From assembly GCA_024401225.1 (NCBI GenBank), contig JAKSLM010000015.1, positions 1 through 54,706 on the forward strand: a DNA stretch of 54,706 nucleotides, in the 5' to 3' direction. Positions within the stretch are counted from its first letter, which is position 1, and each line of letters opens with the position of its first letter. The position numbers and the translations under genes were made by a program. Below, in pieces: positions 1 through 7,133 of the stretch. The stretch is from Bacteroidaceae bacterium (GTDB lineage: Bacteria; Bacteroidota; Bacteroidia; Bacteroidales; Bacteroidaceae). The notes beneath the pieces were generated by a model that worked only from the letters and a program-made list of their open reading frames with translations, was not told the DNA's origin and searched no databases.

Positions 1-4
1 CATC

Positions 5-49
5 CATTCCCAAATCTGCAACGCCCCCACCGCCTCATTCCCAAATCTG
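5..49. repeat. Pair of 14-bp direct repeats at the window edge
   Basis: CATTCCCAAATCTG occurs at 5-18 and again at 36-49, a 31-bp period, in C-rich non-coding sequence. The array may continue to the left of the window. Its function is unknown. Confidence 0.5.
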
Positions 50-109
50 TCAAAACACACCCTCTTCTTGTATCCCTGCTTCTCACTTCTTACTTAAAGC
101 CATATTAGT

Positions 110-163
110 CCTTGCAAGAACATGACCAACTCCTTGCAAGGACTTCATTGATTCCTTGCAAGG
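110..163. repeat. Array A: three CCTTGCAAGG palindromes at 22-bp spacing
   Basis: CCTTGCAAGR cores start at 110, 132 and 154, exactly 22 bp apart. Copies two and three extend to the 12-bp palindrome TCCTTGCAAGGA; the first ends in AAGAA. The spacers are unrelated in sequence. The last copy is followed by AGTTT and a T-rich run. The same element with the same spacing appears about 47 kb away at 47048-47123. In RNA, any two copies could pair as a 12-bp stem with a 10-nt loop. Confidence 0.8.
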
Positions 164-283
164 AGTTTACCTTTTTATAGCTATGCCCTTGCTGTGTCGG
201 CACTGCTGCACCTCCTCAACCGTAGTGGCGTGAAGCACTTTGCGGGTGCTGTGGAATGTCTGCCAGAGGAGGGGACAGAGTGA
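152..283 (+). pseudogene. Possible 3' remnant of a coding sequence
   Basis: One frame stays open from 152 to a TGA at 281-283, with no ATG in frame. From about 182 it reads as plausible protein, including the stretches AVSALLHLLNRSG and VKHFAGAVECLPEE. The GC content is clearly higher than in the AT-rich DNA on both sides. I do not recognise the family. It may be a decayed gene end overlapped by the palindrome array, or chance. Confidence 0.2.
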
Positions 284-355
284 ACATTTTCAGAACTTTC
301 TTTTTTATTATATTTTTTCTTTTAAATATCCTTCTTTTAAATCCTTCTTATGTCT

Positions 356-432
356 TGTGTCAAATGCTGCGTCAAGACTTTATGTAAGTCATTGATTGTC
401 AGTAGCGAGCACTGTGTCAAATGCTGCGTCAA
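356..432. repeat. 20-bp direct repeat pair
   Basis: TGTGTCAAATGCTGCGTCAA occurs at 356-375 and identically at 413-432, 57 bp apart, in AT-rich non-coding DNA. Each copy contains two GTCAA boxes 10 bp apart. It could be a pair of regulator binding sites or the edge of a dispersed repeat. From 433 to about 790 I see no convincing gene. Confidence 0.6.
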
Positions 433-794
433 ACTGTAATGGGCGGGCGTAACCTCTTCTTTCTCAGGATGTTCGGTTTTGTGTTGTCTCGGTGGTTGCG
501 AATTTTTTTTGTTCTCGTCGTGAAGATATCAATAATCTCATAAATGAGAGGCGAATGGTCTATGTGAAATGTAATGTGAGGCATTAATTTGAGCGTTGTT
601 GGATGACGTAAATCATAAACATATATAAAAAATCGTGTTTTCCTGTGCATAAAGTATGGTTATGTAGAAATTATTTAATATTTTTGCGCATTGAGAGATT
701 GTGTACTCCGCAAGGCTGCATAATCCCAAATCACTCGGCATGGGCGTTCGTGATAATTGTTGAATGAGTATGATGTTTATACGATTTTTATTCG

Positions 795-802
795 TACCTT
801 TG
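795..802 (+). promoter_or_regulatory. Bacteroidota -7 promoter element for the esterase gene
   Basis: TACCTTTG matches the Bacteroidota -7 consensus TAnnTTTG and lies 52 bp before the esterase ATG. The -33 region is AT-rich (around GTTTAT at 775-780) and not a clear TTTG. Confidence 0.55.
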
Positions 803-854
803 CATCAACAAATCATGTAGATACTTTAACAATAACCAAATAACACTACAACTA

Positions 855-1670
855 ATGAAAAAACAGCAGGTTTTGCGTTCCGTCATGGTGGCGATAGTCA
901 TGATGACGATGGGCTCAAGCATGGCTTGGGCATTCAAAAAGGATAGCATCAATATTGATGTGGATGGCAAGTCGAGAAACATGATTGTGTTTACTCCCGA
1001 CAAGATGAAGAAGAAGTTGCCTCTGTTCATCATCACGCATGGCATGAATCAGAATCCTGAGTATCAGTATGAGAATGACAAGATATACGAGATGATAGAT
1101 ACGGCAAAGTTTGTCGTTGCCTATCTGCGTAGCGATGGCAATACATGGGATGTAGGTGGCGACAAGGACCTCAACTTTGTGGAGAAGACCATGGACGAGA
1201 TGTACAGTCGCTACAAGATCAATAAGCGCCGCATCTACTGGTCGGGATTCTCCATGGGATCGATGCTCATCTATCGTGGTCTGGAACGTTTTGCCGACAA
1301 GGTGGCATGCTTTGCCCCTACAAGCGGTTTCCTTTTCCATTACGAGCCATGGGCTCACCTCACCAAGAAGGTCAATATCATCCATCATCAGTCGACTCAC
1401 GACAGCGTGTTCCCTCTTGATCGTTTCGACCTCTACGATTATGTAGGTAAGGTGGCTAAGAAGAATGGTGAGGGCACTACCCAGACCTACAATAAGATAG
1501 AGGGTTACCAGTCGAGCGAAGGTGACTATGTGGGCACAAAGGAGATATGGTCGAATGCTGATGGACACATCATCGCTCTCTTCACCTATCCTCAGGGCGA
1601 CCACTTCCCTTCATGGCACAACCGCAAGGAAATCTGGAACTTCGTAAAGCAATTCTCGCTTCCTAAGTAA
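855..1670 (+). CDS. Secreted alpha/beta-hydrolase, PHB-depolymerase/feruloyl-esterase-like
   Basis: The 271-residue protein has a signal peptide of about 26 residues ending in AWA. It then has an alpha/beta-hydrolase fold with the nucleophile elbow GFSMG (Ser133), a candidate acid at Asp183 (THDSVFP) and a candidate His at 250 (GDHFP). This layout fits the LpqC/poly(3-hydroxybutyrate) depolymerase esterases, which include feruloyl and acetylxylan esterases. The substrate cannot be read from sequence; a plant-polysaccharide ester is likely in a gut or rumen Bacteroidales. It is monocistronic, with its own -7 element upstream and a strong hairpin just after the stop. Confidence 0.8.
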   Translation: MKKQQVLRSVMVAIVMMTMGSSMAWAFKKDSINIDVDGKSRNMIVFTPDKMKKKLPLFIITHGMNQNPEYQYENDKIYEMIDTAKFVVAYLRSDGNTWDVGGDKDLNFVEKTMDEMYSRYKINKRRIYWSGFSMGSMLIYRGLERFADKVACFAPTSGFLFHYEPWAHLTKKVNIIHHQSTHDSVFPLDRFDLYDYVGKVAKKNGEGTTQTYNKIEGYQSSEGDYVGTKEIWSNADGHIIALFTYPQGDHFPSWHNRKEIWNFVKQFSLPK

Positions 1671-1689
1671 GTGAAGTGTGAGTAAAATG

Positions 1690-1721
1690 AAAGTGTTATC
1701 GTCCGAGGACGATAACACTTT
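1690..1721. terminator. Bidirectional intrinsic terminator between convergent genes
   Basis: A perfect 15-bp stem (1690-1704 with 1707-1721) is centred on CCGAGG and followed by a T-rich run on the plus strand. It sits 19 bp after the esterase stop and abuts the TGA stop of the leftward gene at 1722, so it can end transcription from both sides. Confidence 0.85.
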
Positions 1722-2669
1722 TCATTTTTTAAATATTATGTAATTGAGCTTCTTGTAGTACGACTGTGGGTGGTGGATCACGTTCAGTCCGCTATCCTTG
1801 TCGCGATAGAATAGGGCGGCGGTGGATCCCGTGAGGGTTATGGCTTCCGTGACGCCGTAGTCCTGGAGCGCCTGGGCGAAGTCGTGGAACGATTCTTTGT
1901 CCTTCGACATGATGATGCATATGGTGCCGTCGATCATGCAGAGTGCCTTGCGTATGGCCTTGCCCTTTGGCTTGTTCTCCTGCATCTGCGATTCGTGGAC
2001 GAGTGGGTACTGGCGGAAGAAGTCGCCTCCCGATTCCACTACGCGCTCATAGAGTGGTGTCTCCTCCGACATGCCCAGGGTGATGGTGCCGTCTATGATG
2101 GCGCAGAATCCGCGCTTCGCTACGCCTCTCGAAAGTGGCTCGCCCTTGAGCACGAAGGCACTTACTATGTCACCGTTGTCGCCTCGCAGGTCGGCTGCCT
2201 GGGCGCAGAGCATGATGCTGCTGTCGTTGCTGTCGATGTTGCCTACGTGCAGCTGTGGTCGGCAGCCCTCAGGTGTGAGGATCACGAGCGTGATGTCGTT
2301 GATGGTGTCCTCGCGCATGGTTACGTTTGGCACCACGGCTGGTTCGGGGGCTACGGTCTCGGTGACTGTGGTGTCTACTTGGGTGGCATTGGAGGGCTGC
2401 ATGCCCATACGGGCTTGCTCGGTGTTGTCAGCCCTTGGTGGCAGCGCGAGTATGGCGTAGATGATGGCGCCTATCAGGGCTATGCCGAGCAGTATGAGCC
2501 ATGGGCTCCACCCGGTCCGCTTGTCGTCCTTCTTGTTGTTGTCTCCTTCATCCTTACCATTATCGCTGGCAGGCGATGGAGATGTCAGGGAACCCGATGT
2601 GTATCTGTTTGGGTCGGCTCCGATGATGCGAATCTCGCTATCTGTTATGTCGTCGATTGGATGGTTCAT
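1722..2669 (-). CDS. Single-pass membrane protein with a degenerate NAGPA-like periplasmic domain
   Basis: The 315-residue protein has an acidic then basic cytosolic N-terminus (1-53), one membrane segment (about 54-76) and a periplasmic region. The last 200 residues have the rhythm of the phosphodiester glycosidase (NAGPA) fold: an IIDG turn, YPLV, a second MIDG turn, then a helix and ITLTGSTAAL where active members carry DGGGS. Loss of that motif suggests a binding rather than catalytic role. Its start codon overlaps the stop of the LytTR gene (ATGA), so the two are translationally coupled. I infer a membrane partner or inhibitor of that regulator. The family call is from pattern only. Confidence 0.6.
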   Translation of the reverse strand: MNHPIDDITDSEIRIIGADPNRYTSGSLTSPSPASDNGKDEGDNNKKDDKRTGWSPWLILLGIALIGAIIYAILALPPRADNTEQARMGMQPSNATQVDTTVTETVAPEPAVVPNVTMREDTINDITLVILTPEGCRPQLHVGNIDSNDSSIMLCAQAADLRGDNGDIVSAFVLKGEPLSRGVAKRGFCAIIDGTITLGMSEETPLYERVVESGGDFFRQYPLVHESQMQENKPKGKAIRKALCMIDGTICIIMSKDKESFHDFAQALQDYGVTEAITLTGSTAALFYRDKDSGLNVIHHPQSYYKKLNYIIFKK

Positions 2670-3043
2670 GATGATGGTGGAATGTAAATGTCTTGTTCAA
2701 TGAGTTTCTTAAGTTGTCCAAGTGCGTCGTGGCCTGCGCTGAAGTTGTGTTGCTTGCCGTTGGGGGATTTTAGTATCAGCTGTTGCCGTTGCACGTTGAT
2801 GAAGTAGATGTAGTTGCGGTTGATGATGCAGCTCCTTCCTATCCGGATGAATTGCAATGCATCTTCCTGCAGTTGCGAGGCTATCATCTGCTCCACTTGT
2901 CCGAGCTGAAAGCCTACGGTACGCTTATCGCCATTGGCCGTGGTGATGTCGGAGTAGTTACCGTCGGCGGTGATGGCCACTATGTCGGATGGCGTGAACC
3001 GATGTAGCTCGATGTTGTTCGATATGATAAGTGTCTTGCTCAT
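2666..3043 (-). CDS. Stand-alone LytTR DNA-binding regulator
   Basis: The 125-residue protein is little more than a LytTR domain: an N-terminal beta strand, ITADGNYSDI near 24-33, then FIRIGRSCIINRNYI (about 65-79), which is the typical F-x-R-x-H/G-R-S-x-x-x-N-x-x-x-I motif. It has no receiver domain, so phosphorylation by a histidine kinase is unlikely. Pairing with the downstream membrane gene resembles LytTR regulatory systems, in which a membrane protein holds the regulator inactive. The -7 element ends 8 bp before the ATG, so the mRNA is probably leaderless. Targets are unknown; the large biosynthetic operon begins about 1.1 kb away. Confidence 0.85.
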   Translation of the reverse strand: MSKTLIISNNIELHRFTPSDIVAITADGNYSDITTANGDKRTVGFQLGQVEQMIASQLQEDALQFIRIGRSCIINRNYIYFINVQRQQLILKSPNGKQHNFSAGHDALGQLKKLIEQDIYIPPSS

Positions 3044-3050
3044 TCGGTGG

Positions 3051-3058
3051 CAAAGGTA
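3051..3058 (-). promoter_or_regulatory. -7 promoter element of the LytTR gene
   Basis: Read on the minus strand this is TACCTTTG, ending 8 bp before the ATG at 3043. A TTCG at 3079-3082 with a 20-bp spacer could serve as the -33 element. Transcription should begin at or within a few bases of the start codon. Confidence 0.6.
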
Positions 3059-3109
3059 GTAAAAAAATGATAGATGAGCGAACGAATAGGATTAAAAATG
3101 CTTAATCCA

Positions 3110-3802
3110 TCATTTAAGATAGTATGCTACGGTAGTTACCACGCGAATATTCTTGTATTGAGGGCGACGGTACACGTCCTCGATGGTGAACTGTCCCTGG
3201 GTGGCGTTGAATATGCTGCCCAGTTCGCAGTCGGCATCCTCGGCAAACTTTTCTGCCACCTTGCGTGCGTTCTTTGTAGCCTCTTCCACCATCTCTGGCT
3301 TCAGGCTCGACAGGTCCACGTACTCATATTCCACCTGCCAGTCGTCGGTTGAGATATCGATGCCATGCTTGAGCAGGTCGATCTGCTTGCCGAGCGTTTC
3401 GATCAGGCGGTCCACCTGTCGGGTGGTAACGGTGATGCGCAGGTCTACCCTGTAGCGATCCTTATGCTTCTTGCGAGCCTCCTCGTAGTCGTAGCTCCAA
3501 CGGTCGTTGGTGTCGATCGATGATACTGCAATCTCCTTGTCAGTAAAGTGGTTGTCCTTTAAGAACTTGATGACGATGTCCTTCTTTCTGTCTGCCTCCT
3601 CGAAAAGGCTGATGAGGTCGTTGCCCTCCACGCTGACAGTCATCGGCCATGTGGCCATGTTGGCCAGCACTTCGCGTTCGGACAGTCCCTTGACCGTCAC
3701 GCAACGATCCTTTTCAGCAAACTTCTTGATACCCATGTAAACGAATGCGCCGCTCATAGCGATGCCTACAGCCAGAATGATGGCCCACATTGACTTTTTC
3801 AT
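3110..3802 (-). CDS. SIMPL (DUF541) domain protein
   Basis: I chose the ATG at 3802 (MKKSMWAI, 230 residues) rather than an upstream TTG at 3859, because a -7 promoter element occupies 3857-3864 and the upstream codons would not be transcribed. An N-terminal hydrophobic segment (about 4-24) gives a signal anchor, followed by VTVKGLSERE and the long alternating SIMPL fold ending in a basic beta strand. SIMPL proteins are periplasmic or membrane-anchored; no enzymatic activity is established for the family. It is probably monocistronic. Confidence 0.85.
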   Translation of the reverse strand: MKKSMWAIILAVGIAMSGAFVYMGIKKFAEKDRCVTVKGLSEREVLANMATWPMTVSVEGNDLISLFEEADRKKDIVIKFLKDNHFTDKEIAVSSIDTNDRWSYDYEEARKKHKDRYRVDLRITVTTRQVDRLIETLGKQIDLLKHGIDISTDDWQVEYEYVDLSSLKPEMVEEATKNARKVAEKFAEDADCELGSIFNATQGQFTIEDVYRRPQYKNIRVVTTVAYYLK

Positions 3803-3856
3803 ACTCTGATGATTGTTTTTTTTAGTTGGTTGATACTTTGGTTTTGAATTCGGCTG

Positions 3857-3864
3857 CAAAAGTA
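3857..3864 (-). promoter_or_regulatory. -7 promoter element of the SIMPL gene
   Basis: On the minus strand this reads TACTTTTG, matching TAnnTTTG, about 55 bp before the ATG at 3802. It decides the start codon of that gene. Confidence 0.55.
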
Positions 3865-4057
3865 TGCACTCTTTTCGATATGACCAAATAAAATCGGGCT
3901 CACTGTATGAAATGCCTGTGATGGTGTACGAAAGTTGAAAGCGAAGAGTGCAATGCTGTGTTGTCGTTTTCGTGTGTTTGGTGGTGGTGGATGTGAGTGA
4001 AATACATGGGAGTGAAAGAATTTATGGAAAAAATGCGTGTGGTAACTTTTTTTTTCG

Positions 4058-4065
4058 TATCTTTG
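4058..4065 (+). promoter_or_regulatory. -7 promoter element of the polyene biosynthetic operon
   Basis: TATCTTTG matches the consensus exactly and is followed by a C/T-rich start region. It lies 95 bp before the first gene. No clear TTTG is seen at -33, which would be consistent with an activator-dependent or alternative sigma promoter. The 3860-4159 gap holds this promoter and the stem-loop below, and otherwise nothing I can support. Confidence 0.6.
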
Positions 4066-4077
4066 TCGCTCTTTTGC

Positions 4078-4107
4078 TCGCGCATGCGTTGCATCATGTG
4101 TGCGCGA
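4078..4107 (+). promoter_or_regulatory. 5' leader stem-loop of the biosynthetic operon
   Basis: TCGCGCA (4078-4084) pairs perfectly with TGCGCGA (4101-4107) around a 16-nt loop. With a start point near 4072, this GC-rich hairpin would sit almost at the 5' end of a very long mRNA. It could stabilise the transcript or act in regulation. The role is inferred. Confidence 0.4.
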
Positions 4108-4159
4108 AGTAAGGAATAATCGTTACAAAACCCTAAAAAAGAATAGAAGACAAAAAACA

Positions 4160-4888
4160 ATGAAATATGCTCTTGTGACAGGCGGATCGCGCGGTTTGGG
4201 TAAGGCTGTATGCCTCAAGCTGGCAAGCATGGGAATGCCTGTAATCATCAATTACCAGTCGAACGGCGAGGCTGCCGAAGGCGTGAAGGCCGAGATTGAG
4301 GCCATGGGCGGACAGGCAGAACTGATGCCTTTCAATGTGGGTAAGATGGAGGAGGTTGAGGCTGCCATGGATAAGTGGCAGGACGCTCATCCGGACGACT
4401 ACATCGCCTATCTCGTGAATAATGCCGGCATACGCCGCGACAACGTGATGTTCATGATGCCTGAGGCCGACTGGCACGATGTGATCAACACCTCGCTCAA
4501 TGGTTTCTACTATGTGACTCGCCGCTGCCTGCCAAAGATGATGATGCGCAAGCATGGCGGACGCATAGTCAACATGGCTTCGCTGTCGGGACTGAAGGGC
4601 ATGCCTGGACAGACCAACTATAGTGCTGCCAAGGCTGCGCTGATAGGTGCAACGAAGGCGCTGGCACAGGAGGTGGCTCCACGTGCTGTGACTGTTAATG
4701 CCGTGGCTCCAGGATTTATAGAGACTGACATGACTAAGGATCTGCCTCAGGACGAACTGAAGCAGCTGGTGCCTATGAAGCGTTTCGGCAAGGCGGAAGA
4801 GGTGGCTGACCTGGTAGGGTTCCTTGTGTCGGATGCTGCAAGCTACATCACAGGTGAGGTGATCAGCATCAATGGAGGGTTGTATTGA
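4160..4888 (+). CDS. fabG: 3-ketoacyl-ACP reductase (FabG-type)
   Basis: The ATG at 4160 gives a 242-residue protein of normal FabG length; a longer frame from 4100 adds only a basic, AT-coded leader. The Rossmann TGGSRGLG lies at 7-14 and NNAG at 87-90. The catalytic Ser141, Tyr154 and Lys158 (YSAAK) are in place, with the substrate-loop ETDMTKDLP near the end. It reduces 3-ketoacyl-ACP with NAD(P)H in each elongation cycle. As first gene of the cluster it is probably dedicated to polyene synthesis rather than housekeeping fatty-acid synthesis. Confidence 0.93.
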   Translation: MKYALVTGGSRGLGKAVCLKLASMGMPVIINYQSNGEAAEGVKAEIEAMGGQAELMPFNVGKMEEVEAAMDKWQDAHPDDYIAYLVNNAGIRRDNVMFMMPEADWHDVINTSLNGFYYVTRRCLPKMMMRKHGGRIVNMASLSGLKGMPGQTNYSAAKAALIGATKALAQEVAPRAVTVNAVAPGFIETDMTKDLPQDELKQLVPMKRFGKAEEVADLVGFLVSDAASYITGEVISINGGLY

Positions 4889-4942
4889 GGTTAGAGTTGA
4901 GAGGTTAGAGTTGAGAGGTTAGAGGTTAAAGTTGAAAGTTGA
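4887..4942. repeat. Heptamer tandem array before the first ketosynthase
   Basis: From the fabG stop, the gap is built of 7-bp units: GAGGTTA and GAGTTGA alternating, then GAGGTTA twice, then AAGTTGA twice, decaying toward the ATG at 4964. The consensus is about RAGKTKA over 8 units. A reverse-complement version of the same array lies in the same transcript at 19955-20020. Confidence 0.85.
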
Positions 4943-4963
4943 AAAGATAAAACTGATAAACGA

Positions 4964-6184
4964 ATGAAGCGAGTAGTAATAACAGGTATGGGCATTTGGT
5001 CCTGCCTTGGAACAGATATTGACGAAGTAAAGGAGTCGCTGTATAACGGCAAGTCGGGCATCGGCATTGAGCAGGAACGCCTCGACTATGGCTATCAGTC
5101 GGCTCTGACCGGTATAGTAAAGAAGCCTGTGCTGAAGGGGCTCATCGACCGCCACCTGCGCCGCGGATTCTCGGAGGAGGCAGAGTATGCCTTCATGGCC
5201 AGCAAGCAGGCATTTGAGATGGCTAACATCGACGATGCTTACCTGGTGGAGAACGAGGTGGGGTGCATATTCGGCAACGACTCGTCGGCTAAGCCTGTGA
5301 TTGAGGCTTCGAAGATCATGGACGAGAAGCGCGACACAGAGCTGCTGGGACAGAACTACATCTTCCAGTCGATGAACTCGACTGTGAACATGAACATGAG
5401 CACGGTGTTCCACCTCAAGGGTGTGAACTTCAGCGTGAGTGCTGCCTGTGCCAGCGGAAGCCACTCGATAGGTCTGGCCTACATGCTCATCAAGCAGGGC
5501 CTGCAGGAGATGGTGCTCTGCGGCGGTGCACAGGAGACTAACTTCTACAGCATGGCATCGTTCGATGCGCTGGGAGCATTCTCGAAGCGCATGGATGAAC
5601 CAACGAAGGCGAGCCGTCCGTTCGACCGCGATCGTGACGGACTGGTGCCAAGCGGTGGTGCTGCTGCCCTGGTGCTCGAGGACTACGACCATGCCGTGGC
5701 ACGCGGTGCCAACATCCTTGCTGAGGTGGTGGGCTACGGATTCTCATCCAACGGTACGGCTGTGATCAGCCAGCCAAGCGACGAGGGATGCCTGCGTGCC
5801 ATGCAGCGTGCCATGGATGATGCGGGCGTGAAGGCTTCGGACATCGACTATATCAATGCTCACGCTACAAGTACCCATCAGGGCGACATGTATGAGGCGA
5901 TAGCTATCGACAAGTTGTTCCACGGCGAGCATGCTCTGATCTCCTCAACCAAGGGTATGACCGGACACGAGTGCTGGATGGCAGGTGCGAGCGAGGTGGT
6001 GTACTCAATCATCATGATGCAGAACGGCTTCGTGGCTCCTAACATCAACCTCGAGAACCGCGACGAGCAGTCGGCTCCGCTCAACCTCGCAGCTGAGACC
6101 ATCGAGACTGAGATCAACACGGTGCTCAGCAACTCGTTCGGATTTGGCGGTACTAACAGCGCGCTGGTGATTAAGAAGATTTAA
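4964..6184 (+). CDS. 3-ketoacyl-ACP synthase (KS1), FabF-like, APE type
   Basis: The 406-residue single-domain ketosynthase carries the nucleophile Cys162 (AACASGSH), His300 (NAHATSTH), Lys330 and His335 (KGMTGHE) and a C-terminal NSFGFGGTNS. All catalytic residues for decarboxylative condensation with malonyl-ACP are present. The length and CASGSHS motif resemble the elongating ketosynthases of aryl polyene clusters. It stands between the reductase and a secreted protein gene. The 75-bp gap before it is filled by heptamer repeats. Confidence 0.92.
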   Translation: MKRVVITGMGIWSCLGTDIDEVKESLYNGKSGIGIEQERLDYGYQSALTGIVKKPVLKGLIDRHLRRGFSEEAEYAFMASKQAFEMANIDDAYLVENEVGCIFGNDSSAKPVIEASKIMDEKRDTELLGQNYIFQSMNSTVNMNMSTVFHLKGVNFSVSAACASGSHSIGLAYMLIKQGLQEMVLCGGAQETNFYSMASFDALGAFSKRMDEPTKASRPFDRDRDGLVPSGGAAALVLEDYDHAVARGANILAEVVGYGFSSNGTAVISQPSDEGCLRAMQRAMDDAGVKASDIDYINAHATSTHQGDMYEAIAIDKLFHGEHALISSTKGMTGHECWMAGASEVVYSIIMMQNGFVAPNINLENRDEQSAPLNLAAETIETEINTVLSNSFGFGGTNSALVIKKI

Positions 6185-6209
6185 GTAAGAAGTAAAGGCA
6201 CCCTCCCGA

Positions 6210-6229
6210 CCTCCCCCCCATAGGGGAGG
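6210..6229. repeat. GC-rich inverted repeat in the KS1 downstream gap
   Basis: CCTCCCC (6210-6216) and GGGGAGG (6223-6229) form a 7-bp stem around CCCATA, with further C/G runs on both sides. It could act as an attenuator or as the hairpin of a dispersed repeat within the operon. No T-run follows, so full termination is unlikely. Confidence 0.5.
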
Positions 6230-6234
6230 AGAAG

Positions 6235-6274
6235 AGAACTCAAGAACTCAAAAACATAATAACTCACAAACTTT
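6235..6274. repeat. Octamer tandem array ending at a start codon
   Basis: AGAACTCA occurs twice in tandem (6235-6250), followed by the degenerate 8-bp units AAAACATA, ATAACTCA and CAAACTTT, which runs straight into the ATG at 6275. It is the same style of short-period gap filling as at 4887 and 25202. Confidence 0.6.
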
Positions 6275-6832
6275 ATGAAGAAGATTTTCCTTGCTCTTGT
6301 AGCACTTTTCTCAATGGTCAACATCGCCATGGCGAGTGATGACGTAGTACTCACTTCAGGTTCGCTTGCAGAACTCAATGCTGGCCAAGTGAAGGTATGT
6401 GTAGTATGGGACTATAGCAATTCGACCCTCGAAGGCAATAAGCCTGAAACTTTCCTCGCAGAGAAGGGAGAGGACTGGGTGAAAGGCTACCCAAAGGAAC
6501 TGAAGAATGCAGAGGCAGTATTTGCCAAGCAGCTTAATAAGAAGTCAAAGACTGTGACTCTCGTTGACGATAGCAGCGCAGCCGACTATGTCATGACTAT
6601 CAAGATGGGCGACTTCCACTACGGAAGCACAAGCCTCAGCTTCATGATCGGTTTCGGTACAGGCGATGCTCACCTGAGCGCTGACATCACAGTAACAAAG
6701 GGCAGCACTACGGTTGCTACCATCAAGGCTGATGGCGTACCAGGACCAGGTATCGGTAATGAGACACGCCGCTCGAACGCATACCTCGACTTGGCTAAGT
6801 GGATGGTGAAGCTCATCAAGAAAGCAAAATAA
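6275..6832 (+). CDS. Exported protein of unknown function in the polyene operon
   Basis: The 185-residue protein has a clean signal peptide (1-20, ending AMA). The mature part alternates strands and helices, with KVCVVWDYSNS early, a SADITVTKGSTTVATIKADG stretch, and a basic amphipathic C-terminus. I do not recognise a named family with certainty; it resembles small periplasmic proteins of the DUF4136 kind. Position between KS1 and ACP1 suggests a role in handling or transporting the product outside the cytoplasm. That is inference. Confidence 0.7.
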   Translation: MKKIFLALVALFSMVNIAMASDDVVLTSGSLAELNAGQVKVCVVWDYSNSTLEGNKPETFLAEKGEDWVKGYPKELKNAEAVFAKQLNKKSKTVTLVDDSSAADYVMTIKMGDFHYGSTSLSFMIGFGTGDAHLSADITVTKGSTTVATIKADGVPGPGIGNETRRSNAYLDLAKWMVKLIKKAK

Positions 6833-6859
6833 AGACGTAATATACAACTAAAAACAACT

Positions 6860-7102
6860 ATGAATCGTACAGAAATCGAAGAAAAAGTAAAGGACTTCCT
6901 CATCGAGGATTTGGAAATTGACGAAGACAAGATCTTTGCTGATGCTAAGCTCAAGGACGATATGGGCATCGACAGCCTTGACTTCGTTGACATCGTGGTA
7001 ATCGTAGAAAAGAACTTCGGGTTCAAGATCAAGCCAGAGGAGATGGCAGGCGTAGATACTTTCAGCAAGTTCTGCGACTACATCGAGACAAAGATCGCCT
7101 AA
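6860..7102 (+). CDS. Acyl carrier protein (ACP1)
   Basis: The 80-residue acidic four-helix protein has the phosphopantetheine attachment Ser39 in GIDSLDFVDIV. It is of normal ACP length. It is the first of three ACP genes here and sits between the exported protein and an acyltransferase, so it probably carries the growing chain. Its motif GIDSLD differs from GLDSID in ACP2 and ELDSLG in ACP3, which points to distinct partners. Confidence 0.93.
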   Translation: MNRTEIEEKVKDFLIEDLEIDEDKIFADAKLKDDMGIDSLDFVDIVVIVEKNFGFKIKPEEMAGVDTFSKFCDYIETKIA

Positions 7103-7133
7103 TCCGCACAACTAAAAAAAAGAAGGACGTACA

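Noticed and set aside
429-650. 73-codon minus-strand open frame in the left gap
   Set aside because: Low-complexity AT-rich translation with no motif, no promoter element and no neighbour context; not supportable as a gene.
1884-2687. Plus-strand open frame over the NAGPA-like membrane protein gene
   Set aside because: No recognisable domain; the minus strand has a plausible anchor and is coupled to the LytTR gene.
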